Shown here piece by piece: positions 1 to 5,260 of a DNA stretch of 10,037 nucleotides. The stretch covers positions 1 through 10,037 of the forward strand of contig JBBIRT010000117.1 of NCBI GenBank assembly GCA_037441725.1, in the 5' to 3' direction. Made by a program: the position numbers and the translations under genes. Within the stretch, counting starts at the first letter, position 1. Each line of letters starts with the position of its first letter. The notes beneath the pieces were generated by a model, which was not told where the DNA came from, ran no database searches, and saw only the letters and a list, made by a program, of their open reading frames with translations. Source of the DNA: JBBIRT01 sp037441725. GTDB taxonomy: Bacteria; Desulfobacterota; BSN033; UBA1163.

Positions 1-1331
1 AAGATTGAAGGTCGATTGGCCTTTGTCTTCTCTCAGGACTTTACGGTTTTTGGAGGGGCTCTGGGAATGGCCTTTGCGGAAAAGATCTGCAAAGTAATGG
101 ACTTGGCAATGAAGACAGGAGCTCCCATGATTGGCCTGAATGACTCCGGAGGAGCGAGGATTCAAGAAGGCGTCGAGAGTCTTGCAGGCTATGCTTATAT
201 CTTTTTANNNNNNNNNNNNNGGCCTCTGGAGTCATTCCACAAATCTCTGCGATCATGGGACCCTGTGCTGGGGGAGCAGTCTACTCTCCTGCCATGACCG
301 ATTTTATCATCATGACTAAACATACCAGCTACATGCATATCACAGGGCCTGATGTCATTCGGGCTGCCCTTGGAAAAACAGAGACTCCAGATGGAAGGCC
401 TATCACTTCTGAACTATTAGGGGGATCAAAGGTACATATAGAAAAGAGTGGTGTGGCCCACCTGGCTGGAGAGAATGATGAAGATACGATTCGACTGATC
501 AAGGAGTTGCTTCGATTTCTACCCCAGAATAACCGAGAAAAACCTCCTGTCATGGAATGCAGAGATGATCCCAATCGAATGGATGAATCCTTAAAGACCG
601 TGATCCCGGAGGATTCTAAAAAGGCTTATGATATGAAAAAAGTGATCCTTCCTACCGTTGATGATAATTATTTCTTTGAGGTTCAGAAGGATTGGGCTAA
701 AAATATTATTATTGGATTTGCCCGCTACCAGGGAATGCCTGTGGGAATTGTGGCCAATCAACCAAACTGGTTGGCAGGGTCCTTGGATCCTGACTCTTCT
801 GTCAAGGCTGCCCGATTCGTTCGTTTCTGCGACTGTTTCAATCTCCCCATCGTGACCTTTGTTGATGTCCCTGGGTTTCTCCCAGGAATGGATATGGAAG
901 AAAGGGGAATCATTCGACATGGGTCAAAACTCCTCTATGCCTTTTGTGAGGCCACCGTCCCGAAAGTTACGATCATCACTCGAAAAGGCTATGGAGGGGC
1001 CTATGATGTGATGTCGAGCAAACATATTCGAGGAGACATCAACTACTGCTATCCGACTGCTGAGATCGCCGTGATGGGAGCAGAGGGAGCGGTCAATATC
1101 ATCTTTCGAAATGAGATCAAGGAGGCAAAAGATCCAAAGGCGAAGCGGGAGCAACTGGTCTCTGAATATCAACAGAAATTTGCCAGTCCCTATAAGGCCG
1201 CTGAATTGGGTTATGTCGATGAGATTATCGAACCCGAAGAAACCCGTCCAAAAATCATCCAGGCCCTGGATATTTTAAAAACCAAGGTGGACACCAATCC
1301 CTGGCGGAAACATGGGAATATCCCCCTTTGA
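1..1331 (+). CDS. Acyl-CoA (propionyl-CoA) carboxylase / methylmalonyl-CoA decarboxylase carboxyltransferase subunit, 5' truncated
   Basis: This is the carboxyltransferase subunit of a biotin-dependent acyl-CoA carboxylase, moving CO2 between biotin and propionyl-CoA/methylmalonyl-CoA in the cytoplasm. Translation is open from base 1 and matches the family from about residue 100-130, so the N-terminus is off the window. Visible hallmarks are VFSQDFTVFGG, SGGARIQEG and GPCAGGAVYSPA (oxyanion-hole glycines), VDVPGFLPG, GGAYDVMSSKH and the family-typical C-terminus NPWRKHGNIPL. The Asp at 1005-1007 (in GGAYD) matches Asp422 of Streptomyces PccB, which favours propionyl-CoA over acetyl-CoA. The frame changes across the N run at 208-220, an assembly artefact. 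The 130-bp gap to the mutase gene and the shared pathway suggest co-regulation. The same family includes the alpha subunit of Na+-pumping methylmalonyl-CoA decarboxylase and the transcarboxylase 12S subunit. The sequence alone does not decide the physiological direction. Confidence 0.93.
208..220. other. Assembly gap (13 Ns) inside the carboxyltransferase gene
   Basis: The run of 13 Ns separates a frame-1 segment ending YIFL from a frame-3 segment starting ASGVIPQ. Family members have four residues (such as RNVL/RNVT) between these points, which needs 12 bases, while 14 bases (13 N plus one G) are present. The N run is therefore about two bases too long, or is a padded estimate. It should not be read as a real frameshift. 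Confidence 0.9.
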
Positions 1332-1370
1332 GTGGAAATTGAATGGATGAAATCTAAATTTCAAAATGCA

Positions 1371-1402
1371 TTGAAATGTCAAAGACGAAATGCTTTTATT
1401 AT
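1371..1402 (+). promoter_or_regulatory. Weak candidate promoter upstream of the mutase gene
   Basis: In the 130-bp gap between the carboxyltransferase and mutase genes, TTGAAA (1371-1376) sits 17 bases before TTTTAT (1394-1399), with TATTAT overlapping at 1397-1402. This resembles a sigma-70 site with 5/6 and 4/6 matches. The region is AT-rich, so chance matches are likely. An imperfect dyad, TTTCAA/TTGAAA at 1359-1376, overlaps the -35 and could be an operator or chance. No strong terminator was seen after the carboxyltransferase gene. Confidence 0.25.
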
Positions 1403-1461
1403 GATTTTTTCCGGTTTCGATATTTAAATTTTGGATGGATGATCTCTCATGAGGTAAAACA

Positions 1462-3117
1462 ATGGTAAAAAAGATTCAAGAGGAAATGGAACGCTGGGAA
1501 AAAACAACACTTCAGAAAACCCTTTCAAAATCACCGGAACGGCAACCCTCTTTTCAGACCACTTCCCATATCGAATTGAAGCGCCTTTACACTCCCTTGG
1601 ATATCTCTCACATCGACTATTGTGCCGATTTAGGATTTCCTGGAGAATTTCCATTTACCCGGGGGGTTCAACCCACGATGTATCGAGGTCGCCTCTGGAC
1701 CATGCGACAGTATGCAGGATTTGCCACCCCCGAAGAGACCAATAAAAGGTATAAATATCTTTTGGAACATGGACAGACAGGCTTAAGCGTAGCCTTCGAC
1801 CTTCCCACACAGATTGGTTATGATTCCGATCATCCCCTGGCCTATGGGGAGGTGGGAAAAGTGGGAGTGGCCATTGATACATTAAAAGATATGGAAATCC
1901 TTTTTGAGGGGATCCCTCTGGATAAGGTCTCCACTTCAATGACCATCAATTCAACGGCGGCCATTCTCCTGGCTATGTATTTGGCTGTGGCTGAAAAACA
2001 GGGGGTAAGAAGCGAAGTCCTCCAGGGAACGATCCAGAATGATATTTTGAAGGAATATACCGCCCGAGGGACTTACATTTATCCCCCCCGGGAATCAATG
2101 CGACTCATTACTGACATCTTTGCCTTCTGTAAAGATCACGTCCCCCGGTGGAATGCGATCAGCATCAGTGGGTATCATATGCGGGAGGCCGGTTGCAGCG
2201 CGGTCCAAGAAGTGGCCTTCACTCTGGCTGATGGCATCGCCTATGTAGAGGCTGCCATTCAGGCAGGCCTTGATGTGGATTCTTTTGCCTCCAGGCTTTC
2301 CTTCTTTTTCTGTTGTCACAATCATTTTATCGAAGAGATTGCAAAATTCAGGGCTGCCCGAAGGCTCTGGGCAAAAATCATGAGGGATCGCTTTAAAGCG
2401 AAAAAGGATGAATCGTGTATGTTGAGATTCCATACCCAGACCGCAGGTTGTTCTCTCACTGCTCAACAACCGGATAATAATGTGGTAAGGGTTGCCTTTC
2501 AAGCACTCGCTGCCGTCCTCGGAGGGACACAATCCCTTCACACCAATTCCAGAGATGAGGCCTACGCCCTTCCGACAGAAGAGTCAGTTCGGCTTGCCCT
2601 TAGGACCCAGCAAATCATTGCCCATGAAAGCGGTGTGGCCGATCTCATTGATCCATTTGGGGGCTCCTATGTCGTTGAAGCCCTCACCAATGAGATTGAG
2701 AAAAAATCATTGGAATATATCGAAAGGATCGACCAGATGGGTGGGGTGATCAAGGCAATTGAATCCGGCTATCTCCAGGAAGAGATTGCTGAAAGTGCCT
2801 ATCAATATCAGAAAGAGATCGAGACCAAAAAACGGATCATTGTGGGATTGAACCAGTTTCAGATGCAAGAGGAACCTCTCAAAGAGATCCTCCGCATCAA
2901 ACCAGAGGTAGAACAATATCAAAGAGAGAAACTCAAAAGGGTAAAGAGAGAGAGAAATTCAACCAAAGTAAAAGAAACTTTAGCGTGGTTAAAAAAATCG
3001 GCTCAAGGGAAGGAAAATATCATACCTCCTATCTTAGAGGCTGTCAAATCCTATGCCACCATAGGGGAAATTTCCGATACCCTGAGAGAAGTCTTTGGGG
3101 AATACCGGGAAAGGTAA
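1462..3117 (+). CDS. Methylmalonyl-CoA mutase, catalytic (large) subunit
   Basis: The 551-residue TIM-barrel subunit of adenosylcobalamin-dependent methylmalonyl-CoA mutase interconverts (R)-methylmalonyl-CoA and succinyl-CoA. The B12-binding domain is absent here and encoded by the next gene, as in split mutases of many anaerobes and archaea. Counting against Propionibacterium MCM, the key residues are present: Tyr84 (=Tyr89) in RQYAGF, Gln192 (=Gln197) in GTIQNDILKE, Arg202 (=Arg207) in ARGTYIYPP and His239 (=His244) in SGYHM. CoA-contact residues Met73, Arg77, Thr80 and Arg82 are also kept. Tyr and Arg together identify a true methylmalonyl-CoA mutase rather than isobutyryl-, ethylmalonyl- or hydroxyisobutyryl-CoA mutase. 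GAGG at 1451-1454, seven bases before ATG, supports the start. The C-terminal 100 residues form a charged helical linker that probably docks the small subunit. Confidence 0.96.
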   Translation: MVKKIQEEMERWEKTTLQKTLSKSPERQPSFQTTSHIELKRLYTPLDISHIDYCADLGFPGEFPFTRGVQPTMYRGRLWTMRQYAGFATPEETNKRYKYLLEHGQTGLSVAFDLPTQIGYDSDHPLAYGEVGKVGVAIDTLKDMEILFEGIPLDKVSTSMTINSTAAILLAMYLAVAEKQGVRSEVLQGTIQNDILKEYTARGTYIYPPRESMRLITDIFAFCKDHVPRWNAISISGYHMREAGCSAVQEVAFTLADGIAYVEAAIQAGLDVDSFASRLSFFFCCHNHFIEEIAKFRAARRLWAKIMRDRFKAKKDESCMLRFHTQTAGCSLTAQQPDNNVVRVAFQALAAVLGGTQSLHTNSRDEAYALPTEESVRLALRTQQIIAHESGVADLIDPFGGSYVVEALTNEIEKKSLEYIERIDQMGGVIKAIESGYLQEEIAESAYQYQKEIETKKRIIVGLNQFQMQEEPLKEILRIKPEVEQYQREKLKRVKRERNSTKVKETLAWLKKSAQGKENIIPPILEAVKSYATIGEISDTLREVFGEYRER

Positions 3118-3142
3118 TAGAAGGATAGGGCCAAGAGGAAAA

Positions 3143-3177
3143 AGCATGGGGTGAAAAACGTTGAGTTCCCCTATGCT
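3143..3177 (+). repeat. Imperfect hairpin with short GCATAG-type repeat before the B12-subunit gene
   Basis: AGCATGGGG (3143-3151) can pair with CCCCTATGCT (3168-3177), with one bulged A and a 16-base loop. It lies in the 86-bp spacer between the mutase large and small subunit genes. The right arm runs into a near-tandem TATGCTCTATGC. Reverse-complemented, this is the GCATAGAGCATAG type of short tandem I recall from Desulfobacterota intergenic regions. There is no U-tract, so it is not a classical terminator. It might adjust the subunit ratio or protect mRNA ends. Confidence 0.45.
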
Positions 3178-3203
3178 CTATGCCCTTTCTTTGGGGAGGT
3201 TTT

Positions 3204-3584
3204 ATGAGTCGAAAGATACGGGTTCTCATTGCAAAACCTGGATTGGATGGTCATGATCGAGGGGCCAAGGTCATTGCACGGGCCTTAAGAGATGCAGGGA
3301 TGGAAGTCATCTATACAGGGATTCGGCAGACCCCTGAACAAATTGCGAATACGGCGATTCAGGAAGATGTCGATGTGGTAGGCCTCTCCAGTCTCTCAGG
3401 TGCCCATAATCATCTCTTTCCAAAGGTCGTTCAAATCTTAAAAGAGAAAGGGGCAGAGGATATCCTTGTGATCGGAGGAGGGATCATCCCCTTGGACGAT
3501 ATTCCAGAACTGAAAAAGGCAGGCATCAAAGAGATCTTTCAACCCGGCGCCTCGCCCGAAGAGATCATTGGAATAATGGAATAA
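3204..3584 (+). CDS. Methylmalonyl-CoA mutase, B12-binding (small) subunit
   Basis: A 126-residue flavodoxin-like cobalamin-binding domain forms the separate C-terminal part of methylmalonyl-CoA mutase. Near the N-terminus KPGLDGHDRG carries Lys11, Asp15 and His17, equivalent to Lys604, Asp608 and His610 of Propionibacterium MCM. His17 is the lower axial cobalt ligand (base-off/His-on). Further cobalamin-tail motifs are GLSSLSGAH and VIGGGIIP. The ATG at 3204 is preferred because GGGGAGG (3193-3199) lies just upstream. An in-frame ATG at 3180 would put that ribosome-binding site inside the gene. The epimerase gene follows after 13 bases, so the two are almost certainly co-transcribed. Confidence 0.95.
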   Translation: MSRKIRVLIAKPGLDGHDRGAKVIARALRDAGMEVIYTGIRQTPEQIANTAIQEDVDVVGLSSLSGAHNHLFPKVVQILKEKGAEDILVIGGGIIPLDDIPELKKAGIKEIFQPGASPEEIIGIME

Positions 3585-3597
3585 GGGAGAGTGACTC

Positions 3598-4008
3598 ATG
3601 CTCAAAAAGATTAACCACATTGCCATTGCAGTGAAGAATATTGAAGAGGCTTCTAAGTTCTACCAGGATATCCTGGGTCTTTCCCTTTCAGGGGTTGAAG
3701 TCGTGGCTTCTCAGAAAACAAAAGTTGGATTTCTTAAAATAGGGGAATCCAATATTGAATTGGTTCAGCCTTCAGAGCCCGATTCTCCTGTAGCTAAATT
3801 CTTAGAGACGAAGGGACAAGGAATCCATCACCTCTGTTTTGAAGTGGATGATGTAGAGGCAGAGGTGAAGGCCTATCTTGAGAAGGGAGCGACCCTCATT
3901 GATCAAAAACCAAGGCTTGGAGCTCACAACACGAAAGTTGCCTTCATCCACCCCAAATCCTCAAATGGGGTTCTCATCGAGCTCTGCGAACTTCCTAAGG
4001 ATCATTAA
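3598..4008 (+). CDS. mce: Methylmalonyl-CoA epimerase
   Basis: This 136-residue vicinal-oxygen-chelate protein has two beta-alpha-beta-beta-beta modules and has the usual family length. It converts (S)- to (R)-methylmalonyl-CoA, joining the carboxylase product to the mutase substrate. Likely metal ligands are His7 (NHIAIAV), Glu54 (NIELVQP), a His of the pair 77-78 (GIHHLCFEV) and Glu128 (LIELCE). VKNIEEASKFYQDILGL is the typical first helix, and LGAHNTKVAFIHPKSSNGVLIEL is the expected end. GGGAGAGTGACTC before the ATG gives a moderate ribosome-binding site. The gene is the last of the + cluster and ends 11 bases from the convergent thioredoxin-like gene. Confidence 0.93.
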   Translation: MLKKINHIAIAVKNIEEASKFYQDILGLSLSGVEVVASQKTKVGFLKIGESNIELVQPSEPDSPVAKFLETKGQGIHHLCFEVDDVEAEVKAYLEKGATLIDQKPRLGAHNTKVAFIHPKSSNGVLIELCELPKDH

Positions 4009-4019
4009 GGGAACTCCTC

Positions 4020-4598
4020 TCAAGGAATCAAGGCATAGACCTGGGCCTTCTGGGTCCATTCGCTATTTGGATAATCACGTTGGAGGTGCTCTAACCCCAA
4101 CTTTAACTCTTTGGGATCATGGCTTACCTTATATCGTGTCACCCCAAGAAGCTATTGAGCCTCAGGGGCAGCCTCAGTCTTAGGATAACGGACTAAGGCC
4201 TCTTGAAAGGTCTGAATAGCCCTTTCAAATTGATCAAGATCGAATTCAACCTTTCCCTTACCGAGGATGATCTGGGCGATAAAATTTTCAGGAGGTAAGA
4301 ATCCAATCAAACGATGGTGCTCAGTTCCATCTTCATCAAGGATGATAAGGGTGGGAGTCCATTTCCCACCAAACCGTTTCACCAAAGCTTTATTCCGATT
4401 AAAATCGATCTGAAGGGGAATAAAATCTTTCTCCACAGAAAAGCAGACGCTGGGATGGGGGTAAGTAACAGCTGCCAGCTGTTGGCATCCAATTCAGAGA
4501 TGGTTATAAAAGTCCATAAGAATCAATTTTTTTTCCTTCTTAGCCCTGGCCTTTGCTTTGGTCAAAGACTTTTCCCATTGAATGGATGTTGGCATCAT
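4020..4598 (-). CDS. Thioredoxin-like protein, probable selenoprotein (UxxC), with an additional in-frame UAG
   Basis: A single reading frame runs from ATG at 4598 (AGGAGG at 4609-4604, five bases upstream) to TGA at 4022-4020, 192 codons. It holds two internal stop codons. Codon 35 (4496-4494) is UGA, placed exactly where thioredoxin-fold proteins have the first Cys of CxxC: MDFYNHL-U-IGC, with resolving Cys38. KWTPTLI at 79-85 supplies the cis-proline loop (Pro82). Residues from about 110 resemble the TPR-like tail of cytoplasmic thioredoxin-family proteins. A hairpin directly after the UGA fits a bacterial SECIS, so codon 35 is read as selenocysteine. Codon 149 (4154-4152) is UAG, yet the frame continues LLGVTRYK through DYPNSEW to the natural-looking end. 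UAG stands where homologues, from memory, have an aromatic residue. Recent nonsense mutation, sequencing error, or readthrough/pyrrolysine are the options. No signal peptide is seen. The gene follows the SAP-protein gene by 34 bases. Confidence 0.68.
4467..4483 (-). promoter_or_regulatory. SECIS-like hairpin after the UGA codon
   Basis: On the minus strand AACAGCT (4483-4477) pairs perfectly with AGCTGTT (4473-4467) around the three-base loop GGC. The loop begins 17 bases after the UGA at 4496-4494. It fits the published bacterial SECIS pattern of a short stem, a G in the first two loop positions, and a loop about 16-37 bases from the UGA. GGATG (4490-4486) and CATCC (4457-4453) could add a lower stem, though with an uneven internal loop. 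The bulged U of the E. coli fdhF element is not evident. Confidence 0.65.
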
Positions 4599-4632
4599 TC
4601 TTTCCTCCTTTCTGAATAGAATAAGAAATAGC

Positions 4633-4830
4633 TTATTTTAAAATGGATGGTTTTAAACAATCTTCTCGAAAACAGCATTCAAGCTGGTCACAATAGTCTT
4701 TGGCCGATCCAAAACAATCAAAATTCCCCTCCGCCCTTTGAATTCTTCGAATCAATTCCGCCTTCGATAGGCCAAAGGTGGTCCTCAACCCCAAAGCTTT
4801 TGCCTTCGCCCTGACCTCCTCCATTTTCAT
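4633..4830 (-). CDS. Small SAP/Rho-N-like domain protein with Cys-rich tail
   Basis: This 65-residue protein has two parts. Residues 1-33 (MEEVRAKAKALGL...SKAELIRRIQRAEG) form a helix-extended loop-helix of the SAP/Rho N-terminal type, a fold that usually binds nucleic acid. Residues 36-60 carry Cys39, Cys47, Cys52, Cys53 and Cys58 in NFDCFG, YCDQLECC and REDCLK, perhaps a metal site or disulfides. I recognise this as a short uncharacterised protein seen in Desulfobacterota, by memory and not by search. AAGGAGG lies eight bases before the ATG. The ATG two codons further in is an alternative start. It is the first gene of a two-gene minus-strand operon with the thioredoxin-like gene. Its function is unknown. 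Confidence 0.82.
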   Translation of the reverse strand: MKMEEVRAKAKALGLRTTFGLSKAELIRRIQRAEGNFDCFGSAKDYCDQLECCFREDCLKPSILK

Positions 4831-4881
4831 CTCGGTTTCCTCCTTAAGAATGGTTCAAATCATTCATTTCTATATTTTACC

Positions 4882-4910
4882 ATTCTTTTACGATGTCATC
4901 TCTTTGTCAA
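4882..4910 (-). promoter_or_regulatory. Candidate sigma-70 promoter for the SAP-protein/thioredoxin-like operon
   Basis: On the minus strand a perfect TTGACA (4910-4905) is followed after 17 bases by AAGAAT (4887-4882, 4/6 match to TATAAT). Transcription would start near 4875, giving a leader of about 45 bases before the ATG at 4830. Position and spacing fit well; the -10 is weak. Confidence 0.5.
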
Positions 4911-4928
4911 GGAAAAAATTAAACAGTC

Positions 4929-4982
4929 TGTAATGCCTCACGCATTCGAGGAATTAGGCAGGGATATCGGAGAAAATTTTAT
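4929..4982 (+). repeat. Intergenic repeat copy R1 (+)
   Basis: The first of three related copies begins TGTAATGCCTCAC (4929-4941) and continues with a 32-base segment at 4951-4982 (GAATTAGG...AAAATTTTAT). That segment matches the reverse complement of 5093-5124 at 27 of 32 positions. The link between the two blocks is shorter (9 bases) than in R2 (20 bases), so this copy is diverged or has a deletion. No coding frame is supported here. Confidence 0.75.
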
Positions 4983-5092
4983 AGAGGAAACCTCAGCTTG
5001 TCCCATAACGATAGAATTCCTTATACACTGGAAGGCTGTAATTAGTTGAATGAAATGACTTTTGCCAACCCCTTTTTGAAGTGCTCCGCTTT

Positions 5093-5157
5093 ATAAAATT
5101 TTCGGAGATATTCCTACCTAATTCTAACGTGGTTCCCTACTTCAGTGACGCATTACA
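5093..5157 (-). repeat. Intergenic repeat copy R2 (-)
   Basis: This is the inverted copy. Read on the minus strand it starts TGTAATGCGTCAC (5157-5145), contains a GGGAACCA...TTAGAATTAGG block (5136-5116) and ends AAAATTTTAT (to 5093). R1 and R2 together form a long imperfect inverted repeat spanning 4929-5157, about 229 bp, with a 110-base unrelated centre. This is the shape of a MITE-like element or a large structured RNA. The bases just outside (AGTC and ACAT) show no clear target-site duplication. Confidence 0.75.
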
Positions 5158-5170
5158 ACATTCTGTAATG
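5151..5170. repeat. Perfect dyad CATTACA-N6-TGTAATG at the R2/R3 junction
   Basis: CATTACA (5151-5157) and TGTAATG (5164-5170) are perfect inverted heptamers around ACATTC. They are the abutting starts of R2 and R3, which lie head to head. The dyad could also act as a regulator-binding site upstream of the nucleotidyltransferase gene. Confidence 0.6.
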
Positions 5171-5212
5171 TTTCACAGGGATGGGGAACCATATTAGAAT
5201 TAGGGTTAGAAT
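5164..5212 (+). repeat. Intergenic repeat copy R3 (+)
   Basis: The third copy starts TGTAATGTTTCAC (5164-5176) and includes GGGAACCATATTAGAATTAG (5184-5203). The 21-base block 5184-5204 matches R2 at 19 of 21 positions. It loses similarity to R2 after about 5204-5212 and lacks the AAAATTTTAT end, so it is a partial copy. It ends about 30 bases before the -10 candidate of the downstream gene. Confidence 0.7.
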
Positions 5213-5243
5213 TCTGTCTAAAGCCTTTTCAGAAAGATTCTGT

Positions 5244-5249
5244 TATAAT
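5244..5249 (+). promoter_or_regulatory. Candidate -10 box for the nucleotidyltransferase gene
   Basis: A perfect TATAAT lies 11 bases before the ATG at 5261. No convincing TTGACA is found 16-18 bases upstream. If used, transcription would begin around 5256 and give a nearly leaderless mRNA, which agrees with the absence of a Shine-Dalgarno sequence before 5261. Confidence 0.4.
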
Positions 5250-5260
5250 TGGCCCATTTT

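Noticed and set aside
2095..2541. 148-codon minus-strand frame inside the mutase gene
   Set aside because: It is antisense to a strongly conserved coding sequence and has no recognisable protein features or ribosome-binding site.
3180..3584. Longer B12-subunit start at ATG 3180
   Set aside because: The added MPFLWGGF is encoded by the ribosome-binding site of the ATG at 3204 and is not family-like.
4009..4019. Terminator between the convergent epimerase and thioredoxin-like genes
   Set aside because: The gap is only 11 bases and no convincing stem with U-tract is visible.
4152..4436. A shorter thioredoxin-fold gene starting at GTG 4436
   Set aside because: It lacks the active site and a ribosome-binding site. 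The frame extends upstream through UGA to an ATG with a strong AGGAGG at 4609-4604.
4020..4598. Plain pseudogene interpretation for the thioredoxin-like frame
   Set aside because: A UGA exactly at the CxxC position followed by a SECIS-like hairpin is unlikely by decay alone. The UAG keeps partial decay possible, so this is retained as an alternative and not as the call.
4314..4619. 101-codon plus-strand frame opposite the thioredoxin-like gene
   Set aside because: It is antisense to a frame with a clear thioredoxin-fold signature and has no ribosome-binding site.
4620..4637. AATAAG/CTTATT hairpin between the SAP-protein and thioredoxin-like genes
   Set aside because: It is a six-base, AT-only weak stem overlapping the stop codon and is likely chance in AT-rich sequence.
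4929..5212. CRISPR array
   Set aside because: Only three diverged copies exist, in alternating orientation and unequal spacing, with no cas genes nearby.
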